A stretch of 64,000 bases of DNA from Diphasiastrum complanatum (GCA_029204225.1 CM055102.1:3778827-3842826); one strand, 5' to 3'. Counted from the first letter of the stretch, positions 44,827-57,966 are shown. Numbers and translations are program-made. Notes: generated by a model from the letters alone, not told the origin.

Positions 44827-47800
44827 ATGGCTTCCAATGGTGGGATCATGCTAGAGTCTAGTGAAAGGTTGAGTTCATCAAACTACTCTACTTGGAAAGT
44901 GAGGATGGAGTCCTTACTTGAGTTGAATGAACTCATGGACATAGTTGCAGAAATTGAAGAGAGACCTCTCACACTTCAAGAGCAACAAAGGTTTGATAAG
45001 AAGGCCAAAAGGGCTCTTCATATCATTAAAATGAATGTTACAAATGAACTTCTCAAGGAAGTTGGAAAGTGTCAAAGTGCAAGTGAGGCATGGAATGCCT
45101 TAAAGAAGCTCTTTGAATCAAAGTCCACATCTAGGGTATTGACCCTAAGGAGACAAATATTTTCTAGTAGGCAAAGAGAGGGTGAAAGTGCTCATGCATT
45201 TATCTTGAGAGTTAAGTCCCTAAGTGATGATTTAGCATGCATTGATGAGAACATAAAAGATGGTGAAATAGTCCAAGTTATGTTGAATGGTTTGCTAAAT
45301 GAACATGCTAACCTTGTGCAAAGTTTTGCCATTCAAAGAGTCTTGCCAAGTGTGGTTGACTTGCAAGAAATCTTATTGGCTGAAGAACATAGGTTGCAAT
45401 CAAAGCTTGATGGTGCATCCTTGCAAGGTGGAGGTGAAGAGGCTTTCTTCACAAAAGGCAAATTCAAGGGCAAAGGTAAAGGCAAAGGGAAATGGTCCAA
45501 AGGTGGTAACTTTGATCATGATGATCACTCTTCCTCTTCCTCTTCTACTAAGAACAATAAGTCAAAGTTCAAGTGCTTTTATTGTGGAATAAAAGGTCAT
45601 TTTGCAAATGAATGTTATAAGAAGAAAAGAGAGCAAGGAGAGAGGCAAGGAAATCTTACAATAGATGAGGAAGAACATAACACATGTGAATCACTTGTTA
45701 TGACTTCAAGTTTGTTAGCCAACATAGATGATAATGATCCTTGGTGGATTGATAGTGGAGCCTCATCTCACATGACAAGACATAAGGAATACTTTACATC
45801 CTTATTGTCTTATGAGGGAGAAGGTAACATCATCTACACTGCAAATGATGGTCAATGTGACATCAAAGGCATAGGCACTATTCCTATTTCCCTTTCAACA
45901 AATAGGAAAGCAAATCTTGAAAATGTTTTGTACATTCCTTAAATCACTAAGAATTTGCTTAGTGTAAGTCAAATGATTGACAAAGGACTTGATGTGGAGT
46001 TCATTGGAGATGCATGTTTGATAAGTAAATGTGGATCCTTGATTGCTCAAGGTAGGAGGCATGGTAAACTTTTCAAGCTTGATGCATGTGTGATCTCTAA
46101 TCATGAAGGATGTATGGCTAGGGAGCAATTGACAAACCAAGAAGTTTGGCACAAGAGGTTGGGCCATCCCAACTTCAAATCTTTGGAGGTAATGGCAAAG
46201 AAAGAGCTTGTTCTTGGTCTCCCTAAAAGTCTTGTTGCAAACAATAGTGTTTGTGAACATTGTGCCTTGTCCAAATCTCATAGACTTGCTTATTCTAGAT
46301 CTACTTCTAGATCTAAAGAAGCTTTTCAACTTGTGCATTCTGATATTCATTCTTCTAGTACAACTAGCAATGGTGGGGCAAAGATGTATGCAACTTTCAT
46401 TGATGACTTTAGTAGGTATACTTGGATCTATCTTCTTAAAAGTAAGGATGAAGTGTTTGCTGCATTTGTCAAGTTCAAGAATGAAATGGAAAACCAATTC
46501 AATACAAAGATCAAATGCTTAAGATCTGATAATGGAGGGGAATACACCTCAAATAGGTTCAAAGACTTTTGTATAGCACATGGGATTAAGAGGGAGATGT
46601 CTAGTCCTAGGACTCCACAACAGAATGGAGTGGCCGAGAGGAAGAATAGAACCCTTTGTGAATGTGCCAAGGCAATGAGACTACATGCTAATCTTGCTAA
46701 GTCTTTTTGGGGGGAAGCTTTAGCATGTGCTAACTATCTATGTAATAGATGGACAAGTGCTTCCTTGGATGGTAAAACTCCTCATGAGGTTCTTTATGGT
46801 AGAAGGCCGAGTGTCAAGCATTGTAGGATCTTTGGATGTACATGTTTTGTCAATATCACACTTGATGATAGAACTAAAGAAGATCCTTCATCAAAGAAGG
46901 GTGTGTTTGTTGGCTATAGTGAAGTAAGCAAGGCTTACAAAGTGTACATTCCTTCTACAAAGAAAGTTGTCATAAGTAGGGATGTCATCTTTCATGAAGA
47001 GAATGTTTCCAATGTTGTTGATGTTGATGTTGATGTGCCTACTAATCATCATGATGTGCAAGATGTCTTGGATGAAGATGGAGATGCCACTCCAAAGCAA
47101 ACTTCAAGGAAGACTCAAAGGCAAAGGGCTAAGCCATCAAGGCTAACCTATGATGAAAAAGGAAAGCAAGTGGTGGACAACTCTAACTTTGCTTTTCTTA
47201 CCTCTTTTGATGAACCAACTTGTGTAGGTGAAGCAATTCAAAAGAAGGAATGGATCCAAGCCATGGATCATGAGCATCAAGCACTCATCAAAAGCAACAC
47301 ATGGAGGTTGGTAAAGCTTCCAAAGGACAAGAAGGCAATTGGTTGTAAGTGGATCTTCAAGATCAAGACAAATCAAGATGGATCAATCAACAAGTACAAG
47401 GCAAGGTTGGTGGCAAAGGGGTATGCTCAAGAATATGGTATTGACTATGATGAGACCTTTGCACCCGTGGCAAAGATGGTAACTATTCGAATCCTAATCT
47501 CTCTTGCAACTCTTTATGATTGGGATATGTGGCAAATGGATGTTACTAATGCCTTCTTGAATGGTGATCTTGAAGAAGATATTTACATGGAGCAACCCGA
47601 GGGCTATGTTTCACATGATGAGCCTAATCATGTGTGCTATCTCCAAAAGAGTTTGTATGGGCTAAAGCAAGCACCAAGGAGTTGGTATGCTAAGCTCAAT
47701 TCCTTCTTACTTTCTCAAAACTTTGTTATGAGTGAGTATGATCATTCTCTCTATTTTAGATTGAATGAAAATGATATCACTTTACTTTTGATCTATGTTG

Positions 47801-48780
47801 ATGACATTATCTTAAGTGGTGGTAACAATCTAGATATAGATGAAATCAAGATGGCACTCAAAAGAGAGTTTGAAATTCAAGATCTTGGTAAACTTCATTA
47901 TATCTTAGGAATAGAGATTATTAGAACTTCTAAATCTACATTCATATGTCAAGAAAAGTATGTTAACTCTATTCTAAAAAGGTTTCATATGGAAGATTGT
48001 AAAGTTGTTTCTACTCCTATGGAATCAAATGTAAAGCTAACTACAAGAAGTAATGAAAGATCCTTCAAGGACATTACTCTCTATAGAAAGCTAATAGGAT
48101 CTCTTATATGGTTAACCATCACAAGACCTGATCTAAGCTTTGTGGTTGGTAAACTAAGTCAATTTATGCAAGATCCTAGTGAGGCTCATTGGAAGCTAGG
48201 AAAGAGAGTACTTAGATACATCTCGAGATCTAGAGATTTTGGCATCTTGTATGGAGGTACTACACCTAACCTTTGTGGATTTTCAGATTCAGATTTTGCA
48301 GGTGATCAAATGGATAGGAAGTCAACAAGTGCCTTTGCAATCTATCTTGGAGATGGAGTGGTCTCATGGCTATCAAAGAAGCAACCAACTATCTCTCTAT
48401 CTTCCACCGAAGCCGAGTACAAGGCATTAACAACATGCACCAAGGAGATTCTTTGGATCAAGAGGATGTTATTGGATCTTCACTTGCTGGAACCAGAGAA
48501 GACTCCAATCATACTTTGTGATAACCTTTCAGCCCAAAGCTTGGCAAGCAATCCTGTTTTTCATGCAAGGAGCAAGCACATTGAGATTGCTCACCATTTT
48601 GTGAGAGATCAAGTCATTGCCAAAGAGGTGGAGCTTCAACATGTCTCTTCAAAGGAGTGTGTGGCTGATATCTTCACCAAACCATTGGGAAAGGACCTAT
48701 ATTTAATGCATAGATCTAATCTTGGAATGTTCTCAAAGACTATGTTGAAACTAGCATCCAATGTTGAAGAGGGAGTGTGA
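44827..48780 (+). pseudogene. Copia C gag-pol polyprotein, one in-frame stop
   Basis: A single frame of about 1,317 codons with TAA at 45940-45942. Gag: SSNYSTWKVRMESLL, NEHANLVQSFAIQR, a basic KGKGKGKGK stretch and the CCHC knuckle CFYCGIKGHFANEC (about 45580). Protease: WWIDSGASSHM (45743). Integrase: HKRLGHPN with C-x2-C, FIDDFSRYTW, SDNGGEYTS and QQNGVAERKN (catalytic D, D, E). RT: WIFKIKTNQDG, ARLVAKGYAQ, LLIYVDDIILSG (catalytic YVDD, about 47790-47820). RNase H: FSDSDFAGDQMDRKS, SSTEAEYKAL and CDNLSAQSLASNPVFHARSK. The C-terminal DIFTKPLG leads to a TGA lying in the 3' LTR (48780). Length and motif set match a full Ty1/copia polyprotein. The stop falls between protease and integrase. 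Confidence 0.96.
48766..48775 (+). promoter_or_regulatory. Polypurine tract of copia C
   Basis: gaagagggag, ten purines immediately before the 3' LTR; it primes second-strand synthesis in this class. Confidence 0.92.
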
Positions 48781-49430
48781 AAATTGTCAGCATTTCCTAG
48801 CTAGTTTGAGGCCTAAATTGGCTAAAATTGTAAATAGTTTTGGTTCTGGAGTTTCGCACGTGTGAACCAGGCCACAATGTTTTTATTTACTGTATTTTTT
48901 CAGTATGATGAAGTGTCAAACTTCATACCCTTCAAAATGAGACCATTTTGATGTATTTTGGTCATATAAGCCATTTTTAGCTATTTTTCCTATATAGGGA
49001 ATATCTAGGGTCAAGTACCTTCTAGAGAGAGGAGAGAGAGTCATCTTCCTCATCCATAAATAGTAGGGAAGTCGTGGAGAACAGGTTGGAGAAACCTTTT
49101 GTATGCTTCATTGAGATCAATAGATCATTGTCATTGTTTCTTCCTCCATTGAGAGCATTGTTGTGTGTATTGTCTTCAAGCTATTGTGTATGATCTTAGG
49201 TGCTTTCCAAAAGTGGTAGGCTGATGTATTATGGACTGTATAATGCTATTTTGGGCCGCACTTGATGTTTATGGAAGTTTCCATTTGTGGTAAATGCTTT
49301 TTGATCAAGTTCTTTGCATTCTAGGTAGCATAGAATGTGTTGCCAATTCCTAGCTTATGTAGTTTGGAGTGCAAGCATTCAAGCCAATGATCTTGGAGTT
49401 TAGATCCACTTAGGATCTGTATTTTTCACA
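48776..49430 (+). repeat. Copia C 3' LTR
   Basis: 655 bases, TGTGAAAATTGTCAGC ... TTTTTCACA, three differences from the 5' LTR. Confidence 0.97.
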
Positions 49431-49435
49431 CCTTG
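49431..49435. repeat. Target site duplication of copia C, right copy
   Basis: ccttg, matching 42997-43001; the copia A integrase frame resumes here. Confidence 0.95.
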
Positions 49436-51367
49436 TACCAAGCCAACAAAAGTCAAAGAATTCAAGGAGTCGAAATCAAAAGTAGAGATATTCGAACTAC
49501 CTGCAAATCCTATCTTAAAGGTAAGATGACTAGAACGCCTTTCAATAAGGATGTTTACAAAACAACTAAGGTACTTGAAATTGTGCATTCAGATATTTGT
49601 GGACGATTCAGAGTATTGTCGTTCGGTGTTGCAAAGTACTTTATTACGTTTATTGATGACTTCAGCAAGTTTGTTGTGGTATACTTTATTCATACTAAAT
49701 TTGAAGCTTTCGAAAAATTTGTTGAGTATACGAATTGGACTGAGAAACAGACAAACCTTAAGCTAAAGCATTTGCACAGATCGTGGAGGTGAGTACATTT
49801 CCAATGAATTCAAAGCTTATTGTACTGATCGGGGTATTATGCATATGAAGACTGCATCATACACACCTCAGCACAATGGGATAGCTGAACGAAAAAATTG
49901 TACACTTATGGAAGCTGTTAGGTGTATAATGGCTCATGCAAAAGCACCAAAACAGTTGTGGGCAGAAGTAGTGGCTACATCAAATTATCTTCAGAATCGT
50001 ATTCTGAAATCTCAAATACCAAATAAAACTCCTCATGAGATATGGTAAAAATCAAAGTCAGATCTAGCACATGTTTGGACATTCGGATGCACAGTGTATA
50101 TGCACATACCAGATAAGCTCAGAAAGGAATTCGATGAAAAGACAGAACAAGGTTTTCTGGTAGGATTCGAGTTACATTCATCATATTATCGTGTCTATGT
50201 ACCCAAAACTGGCAAGATAAAAATCATTCGAGATGCCAAATTTGATGAGTCGAAATAGATAGCAGACAATGATCAAGTCGGCTATGAAATTTTCAAAAAC
50301 TATTATGAGCTACCAAATGACAACAGAAGAAAAACAAGCAGAAGATGAAAGAGAATTACTAGATTTAGGGGGAGGTCAAGATTGAGTGCCTAACAAACTC
50401 GAATCGCCAGTTCGAATTCCAACAGAAAAGCTCAAATCAGAATCGAATTCGAAACCTACAGAATCGAACTCGAAACCACCTGTGAGAAGATCTGACAGAC
50501 AACGTAAACCACCAGAAAGGTATGGCCAGAATGTTTATAATACAGCCATCAAATTTTGTGGTTTCTCTGACGAACCTCAAACATTCGAGGAAGTTGTTGA
50601 TGGACCAGATAAAGATTGCTGGATTCAAGCAATGGAGGATGAAATGTCATCCATGTATAAGAACAATGTATGGACACTTGCACCAATACCTGATGGCAGA
50701 AAACCAGTCAAATGCAAGTGGATCTACAAGATCAAAACAGGTCTTGATGAAAAAAACATCAGATACAAAGCAAGGTTAGTTGCTAAAGGATTTTCATAGA
50801 AGTATGGGATCGACTATACTAATACTTTCTCACCGGTAGTCAAACATACATCAATTCGTTTGTTATTCGTGTATGCAGTGGCTCATGATCTGAAAATCTA
50901 TATTGTGGATGAGAAGACTGCATTCTTGCACGCAGAATTGGAAGAAGACTTATTCATGGACCAACCACTTGGTTTTGTAAGCCAAGAATATCCTGAATAC
51001 AGATGTCACATGAATAAAAGCATTTACGGTCTAAAACAAGCAGCCAGACAATGGTATAAAAAGAAGGACAAAGAAACACTACGTTCCTTAGGTTTCAAAC
51101 CTCTATTTGTTGAGTCAAATGTCTATATCAAGCATGTCGAAAATGAAATAATCATTTTAGTGGTCTATGTTGATGACACACTTATCTTCTCAAGAAGAGA
51201 TAAGTTAATTTCAAATGTCAAAAGAGACATTTCTGAAATATTTGAGATCAATGACCTAGGAGAAGCTAAAATCTATCTAGGCTTGCAAATCGTGAGAGAA
51301 TTTTGAAGGTGGTAAGTTGTCTCTTCACCAACAAAAGTACACTCAAAAGATCATTGAAGACTTAATT
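49436..51367 (+). pseudogene. Copia A integrase and reverse transcriptase
   Basis: Continues copia A after the C insertion: SYLKGKMTRTPFNK, EIVHSDICGRF, FITFIDDFSKFVVVYF, HRSWR (frame break at the second catalytic Asp region), then SYTPQHNGIAERKN (49855), LWAEVVATSNYLQNR and KTPHEIW. The linker has RRSDRQRKPPERYG (50480). RT has EDEMSSMYKNNVWTL, KCKWIYKIKTG, KARLVAKGFS, IVDEKTAFLHAELEED, YGLKQAARQWYKKKD and the catalytic LVVYVDDTLIFSRRD (51160-51200). It breaks off at about 51367 in the middle of RT, where element T starts. Confidence 0.9.
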
Positions 51368-51477
51368 GATTAAAATCTTCATTCTACACAAAAAAAAAAA
51401 ACATAGCTAATCAAATAAATGTATTTAAACCATAATTTCAAAAAATATCTGTTATTATATCTCATGTTGGGTGTTAC

Positions 51478-52165
51478 CTTCAAGTCTCAGCCACAGGTCA
51501 GGATCCAACTCATCTGTTTTTAGTTTGCCAAAACCTTTACTAGTATGAGCATCCACATAGATCTCGGCAACAGTTGGAGCCCCATTCTTTTCTTGTGCCT
51601 AAAATTTGGCACTCAAAAACAGACAAAAATAAATGACATCATGAAAAAAGAGGTTTCGCATATCGAAGTATAAAATGCAAGTTTTGCTATATACACACAT
51701 ACCAGTCTCATATTGATGTCCGCATATTCAGCTCGACCAACATTCGACATCTTTTGTTGTTTTGATCTGCTGATTTTATTTTGTTGACTCAATTTCTAAG
51801 CAAATTATTGTACACACATCAAACAAATGAATAATAAGTCAGTAGTAAGATAAATAAATCATGCACTAACTAGAGATGACCAAGCATTCAAGTCAAATTT
51901 TGGTTTCAAAATACATAGATAAAACAAAAAAGTGGAATACAATTTGGAAAGTCTTGTTTTTTAAGTATTGACGTAGAAGCTGCCATCTCTCCTTTTCCAT
52001 CCACTCCGGACATTTTGGCGTTAAATTTTTTGCCTCTACTTTATCAATGTCGTTCTTGAGTCTTTGTCTCAATGAACGAAAACTGGACGACAATTTGTCC
52101 TTGAAGTACTATGATGGAAACTAGCAGTCATATTCTGCCTGTGATATGAAATAAAACTCATCAAA

Positions 52166-52217
<52 letters not shown>

Positions 52218-52238
52218 CTGTGTGTGTGTGTGTGTGTG

Positions 52239-52273
<35 letters not shown>

Positions 52274-52288
52274 CTCTTTCACTTGAAA

Positions 52289-52352
<64 letters not shown>

Positions 52353-53181
52353 ATCTATATAAGATTCAAATAAAAGTAGAGTAGTACTAGCAATGCTTGA
52401 CAAATTGCCTCTATTTGCACCTTTGCTACATCTCTAATTGCTGGATAATGTAGATTCAACTTGGCCTTCATCAACATGAGCATGCACATCTTATCCATCA
52501 TTACTTTATCGTTGAAGGTGTGCTCAAGGGGATTCGGGAATTGTCTATTTAAATCATCTATGATCCGGCGCTTCTCAGTGATAGGGACAGCCCTCCAGTC
52601 TCTAAACATATTCCTATCAAACGCCCCATGACAGAGCTCTCTCATATAAGCTAGGACCTCCTTCCCCTTAACATCCTCAACTATAGCCTCTAACGTATCA
52701 ATGTCATAGTATAATATCAGATCGGCTCTAGCAGGTGGGGCGTTGTAACCAGGTGGTGGTGCATCATGCACTGGTGAGTCATCTCTATATCTAGGCTCCT
52801 CGAAATCGTCGTCACCTCCACGAGCAAAAAAACAACCACCTAAATGACTCTTAAGTGGTGCTGACCTAGCAATGCGAGGTGTGGAGGTCTGAGGAGTGGA
52901 CCTATGTGGTGAGGGCCTCTATGATGGTACGGGTGAGGGCCTCTATGATGGTACATGTGAATGTGCACTAGCGGGGAGCCTCTGAGGACTACCCTGCTGT
53001 GAATGTGCACTAGTGGGGAGCCTCTGAAGACTATTCTGCTATGAGGCCGCTGGAGAGTTTAACGTGGACCTAACTGTTGGAGAATAGCATCCATTTGTTC
53101 TCTCTGCCTAGCAGATGCACTACTTAACCAGTTCATACACTCTTCATGAGATGGAGACCCAAGAGATGGAGAGTCAGACAT
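51478..53181 (-). pseudogene. Element T protein of the plant transposase (Ptta/En/Spm, Transposase_24-like) family
   Basis: Start MSDSPSLGSPSHEE at 53181, then a Ser/Pro/Gln-rich region with a repeated SPQRLPASAHS-like unit and frame damage (53100-52830). A readable domain follows: PPGYNAPPARADLILYYD, VLAYMRELCHGAFDRNMFRD and WRAVPITEKRRIIDDLNRQF (52771-52520). After an intron full of microsatellites comes SLRQRLKNDIDKVEAK with CPEWMEKERWQLLRQYL (52080-51950), an exon with NKISRSKQQKMSN..RAEYA (51780-51700) and an exon with GAPTVAEIYVDAHTSKGFGK (51590-51500). Spacing and the W--L--Y, N--R and H-(S/T) blocks follow the family. It is the DNA-binding companion protein, not the DDE catalytic one. 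Stops near 53060 and 52130. Confidence 0.7.
52166..52353. repeat. Compound microsatellite in an intron of the element T gene
   Basis: (TC)n 52166-52218, (TG)n 52219-52239, (AC)n 52240-52270, a short ccctctctttcacttgaaac spacer, then (AC)n 52290-52350. Confidence 0.97.
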
Positions 53182-54579
<1,398 letters not shown>

Positions 54580-55368
54580 TTATAGAAATTTTGTTTCTAC
54601 AATTCTTGCTATGATGGCAAAAATTGTAAAAATTTAAGCAATTTTATCCGCAATTTTCCACAATTTTGTCTGTTATTTTGTCCGCAATTTTCTCCACAGT
54701 TTGCAACAATTTCTGCCATGTCTAAAAATTGGAGAATTTTTTTTCGCAATTTTGTCTGCGATTCCTACCATGATTGGAGAAATTGCGAAAAACTTTTTGC
54801 AATTTTTTTTGCAATTTCAGCTGCGAAAAGTTTTCCGCAATTTCTGCCATGGCCTAAAAATTGCAAAATTTTTTTTTCACAATTTTGTCTACAATTTCTA
54901 CCACGATGAAAAAAATTTTCTACAGTTTTTTTTGCAATTTTTGCCGCGGAAACATTTTTCACAATTTCTGCCATGGCTCAAAAATTGCAAAAATATGTTT
55001 CCACAATTTTGTCTGTAATTTTTTCCACGACGGAAAAAATTGCAAAAAAATTTATTCAATGTTTTCTGCAATTTCTGACGCGAAAACATTTTTCGCAATT
55101 TTGGCTATGACCAAAAGATTGTGAAAAATCTTTTTCTCACTTTTTTCAGCAAATTCTGTGATGACGACAAAAATTGCAGAAGTTTTTTGCAATTTTTTTT
55201 CGTAATTTTTGCCATGACGATAGAAATTGCGGACGATTTTCTACAATTTCTGCCATAACGGTATAAATTGCGAAATTTTTTGAGCAATTTTTTGGCTTTC
55301 CGCAATTTTGACCAAAAAAAATTGTAGAAAATTTTTTTCCGCAATTTTTTTCACCTTTTCTTGTAGTA
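54580..55368. repeat. Element T subterminal array of inverted short motifs and terminal repeat
   Basis: About 0.8 kb built from variants of gcaattt(t)tgcc(a/g)cg and its complement-like gaaaaattgcgaaaa, many forming potential stems such as ttgcgaaaaa...tttttgcaa. Roughly 20 gcaat/attgc cores alternate in orientation. It ends at ttttcttgtagta (55356-55368), the probable transposon terminus. Confidence 0.75.
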
Positions 55369-55799
55369 GTATTTCAGGAGGTTGTACTCTAGCATCTGGC
55401 GCAGAGTAACTCTAGATAAGCAAGAAGCAAATAGCAGTAGCTCAATCTTCCTGTAAAGTGGAATATGTAACAGCAGCGAAGATGGCAAATGAGTTGATCT
55501 GGATCAAACAGATGTTGGAAAGATTTGATGAATCTATTTCTAAACCTTATGTCTTATTAATGAATAACACCTCAGCAATCTATCTTACGAAAGATCTTGT
55601 ATTTCATTCAAAAACAAAGCACATAACTATCAAATATCATGTGATTTGGAACTTAGTAGAGAAGAAAATACTGAAGACAGTCTTCATATCCACAGAGGAA
55701 ATGACAGTTGATATCTTTACGAAGCCACTTAGTAAAGCTTTGTTCGAGAAGCAGTGGAGAAGATTGGGATTAATCGAATTGCTCACTTTGAGAGAGAGT
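55369..55799 (+). pseudogene. Copia A RNase H end and polypurine tract
   Basis: Resumes copia A: SGGCTLAS (frame damage), ISKKQ-like text, SSCKVEYVTAAKMANELIWI (55458), LMNNTSAIYLTKDLVFHSKT, and DIFTKPLSKALFEKQWRRLG, followed by the purine-rich gagagagagt before the 3' LTR. Near-identical in layout to A' at 9430-9867. Confidence 0.88.
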
Positions 55800-56669
55800 T
55801 GTAGAACACCTGATTAGACAAATCTCGATTCTACTAACAAAGTGCGCAGTTTACTTGACAAAGGATGAGAAAGAAATGAACGCGAACTCAAAACATTTCT
55901 ATTCGTGATCAACCTCGAAGAATTCGCAAAATTTATCTTGCAGTCAACTTGAAAGATTCGCGAAACAGTCTTTTGAAGAAGCTCATGGTTTTTCTTGTTG
56001 AAGCTCAAAAGATTCGCAAACAAAATCTTGTCACGCAATATTCTGTTTCTTGTTCAAATCTCAGATGTCGCGAAATTGTCGTGAACAATTCGCGAAATAT
56101 TCTGAATTTTTTTTTCAAGCTCAAAGTTGTCATCTGTTGCGAACAATTCGCGAAAGACGAAAATGTCGCGAAGAGACAAGTATCGCGAACAATTCGCGAA
56201 ACACGAAGCTGAGATGAAGAGATGGACTGTCGTGAATAATTCGCGAATAGAATTTATTCGACCTTGAAAACAGAGCATCTATTTGAATATCAATCATCGT
56301 AAACAATTAGATATCCACTTTTACAGAATTAAAAGGCCAAAAGACCTGTCCTATAGCAATATAAATATGTGCACTACTCGTTGTAAGTCACTCACTCAAT
56401 CAGAGACAACAACAAGATAAGACAGCAAGAGATGTATATTGATAATTCAGATTCAGAATTATAAAAATTCGTTTTTGATCAATAGTTTCTTATTATCTAA
56501 AATTGTCTAAAGTTGTTTCTTATTTTCGCATGCATATTCAATCAGAGCAAATGCTGTTTTATTAGTACATAGATTAGATACAGATCCGATTGAAGACACT
56601 GATATTAGTTTGATTTATTCAAACTTTCATCGTGTTCTCTATGGAAGAATATTTACTATTTTTCCTACA
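55800..56669 (+). repeat. Copia A 3' LTR
   Basis: TGTAGAACACCTGATTAG ... TTTTTCCTACA, about 870 bases, followed by the target duplication gtttt (56670-56674). Five TTCGCGAA palindromes (55957, 56089, 56147, 56193, 56240) plus further tcgcga and ttcgcaa variants. TATA-like tataaata at about 56360. Confidence 0.93.
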
Positions 56670-56674
56670 GTTTT

Positions 56675-57230
56675 CTAGGGCTGTCGTTGTTGATCTGTTC
56701 TGCAGGAGTATTGCTACAACTATTGTCTCAGCCCAAAATTGACTTGGCAATCGAGTCTGTGCCATGACGCATCTGGCTCCTTTGACTAGTGTCATGTTTC
56801 TTCTTTCTGTGACACCATTATATTTGGATGTGTATGTAGGAGTAAATTGATGTTCTATCCCTTGTTCTTGGCAAAATCTAGAAAATTTTGTGCTCTTGCA
56901 CTCACCTCCATTATCAGATCTGATGATCTGAATCTTGTTTGAGGTGTGTCGCTTTGCAAATGCCATGAACTTCTTGAAAGAGTCAAACACTTCAGATTTT
57001 TTTTTCAAGTAGTAGATCGTTGTCACCTCCATTACACGTTCATCCTTTCTGATCCACTCAGCTCTCCTCGGGTCTCCCTCTGGAGGTTGCACCTCTATGA
57101 GTTCAGTCACCAACCAGATGCCTTCACCCTTCAAAAGCGTTTTGATTTTGAATTTCCATACTCTGCAGTTTTTGCCATCAAGACTAATTGTTATTCTTGT
57201 CTACTGTTCAGATATCAATAGTGATAACCT
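56675..57230 (-). pseudogene. Copia B gag start fused to integrase by internal deletion
   Basis: The frame reads LLKGEGIWLVTELIEVQPPE and AEWIRKDERVMEV (gag, compare B' at 11050-11160), and then without a stop TTIYYLKKKSEVFDSFKKF, IQIIRSDNGGECKST, TYTSKYNGVTERRN and LPSQFWAETIVVAILLQNRS (integrase). Most of gag, the zinc knuckle and protease are missing, with the join near 57030. The integrase continues across copia A at 40349. Confidence 0.88.
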
Positions 57231-57234
57231 AAGA

Positions 57235-57246
57235 GCTCTGATACCA
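57235..57246 (-). promoter_or_regulatory. Primer-binding site of copia B
   Basis: Plus strand gctctgatacca, i.e. TGGTATCAGAGC on the element strand, directly inside the LTR. Confidence 0.95.
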
Positions 57247-57966
57247 TGTCGTGAACTGATCGTTTTCGCGAACCGATTCTTTTCGCGAATCTATCGCGAA
57301 CTGATTGATGTCGCGAACTGATTGTTTTCGTGAATCTGTTGCGAACTGATTGATGTCACGAACTGATCATTTTCGCGAATTTGTCATGAATTCATTTTTT
57401 TCATTAAGTTTTCTTTTGCGGAAGCATTCAAGATCCTAGGCATGCGGCTACAGATCACAGGACATAAATCATTCTGGCAATCAAGACAACGAAAAACAAG
57501 GAGATGGAGAAGAGAGCAATTGTATTATCAGTTTTTGAGTTTGGAATGAGATGATCAGTGTCTCGCTCGTTGGCAGCCTAACACTCAGCTCAATTGTTGT
57601 GTTCTACTCGTTGGCAGACTTTCATGCACAGCTATTTTTGTCTCTCTGTCTTCTTCTATTCTGCTCTAATTTCACGTTGATCCAAAATTGTGTATATGTC
57701 TCTACTGTGTGGAGTTTACAAGACAACTAAACAGAAAATTGCAAGACAAGTAAACTCTAATCAACTCGTTAGTTATTCTCTGTTATGGCTAATTGTTTCA
57801 GCTGAGCATGGAGTACAATATGCTACTCTCGGCAAGCTGCCACTTGGTAGCGTGAATTGTTTTCCTTTGTGTCGTTTCGCTTTGCTTTGTGCTTTAGGGT
57901 TTTCAAGGTATGTTCGCCATTCGCTTCGCTTCGTGACAAAGTTGCAGGAGTTCACAATTTCTAACA
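57247..57966 (-). repeat. Copia B 5' LTR
   Basis: 720 bases; plus strand starts tgtcgtgaactgatcg next to the primer-binding site and ends caatttctaaca. Three tandem units starting tgtc(g/a)(t/c)gaactgat lie at 57247, 57309 and 57354, rich in tcgcgaa. The outer 250 bases match 37855-38092; the inner part matches B' at 10703-10920. Confidence 0.93.

Larger units (their letters stand above)
43002..49430 (+). mobile_element. Copia C, near-intact young element
   Basis: 6.43 kb, with 655-base LTRs at both ends differing at 3 positions that I could see (43016/48790 a-g, 43073/48847 t-c and one t-c near 43434/49208). Perfect 5-base target duplication, perfect primer-binding site, a polypurine tract and a full gag-pol frame broken by one stop. 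It is the youngest element in the stack and sits in the integrase gene of copia A. Confidence 0.97.

Noticed and set aside
45895-46497. 200-codon open frame on the minus strand within copia C
   Set aside because: Shadow of the integrase-coding region on the plus strand; its composition follows the complement of the true frame.
52069-52351. Frames of repeated Cys-Val, His-Thr and Arg-Glu
   Set aside because: Microsatellite translations inside an intron of the element T gene.
54701-55124. Phe/Asn/Cys-rich frames (LPWLKNCKN...) repeated in several overlapping frames
   Set aside because: Arise from the short-motif subterminal array of element T; the same words appear in many frames.
57235-57246. 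Possible tRNA gene fragments at gctctgatacca / tggtatcagagc sites
   Set aside because: These 12-base matches are retrotransposon primer-binding sites; no cloverleaf surrounds them.
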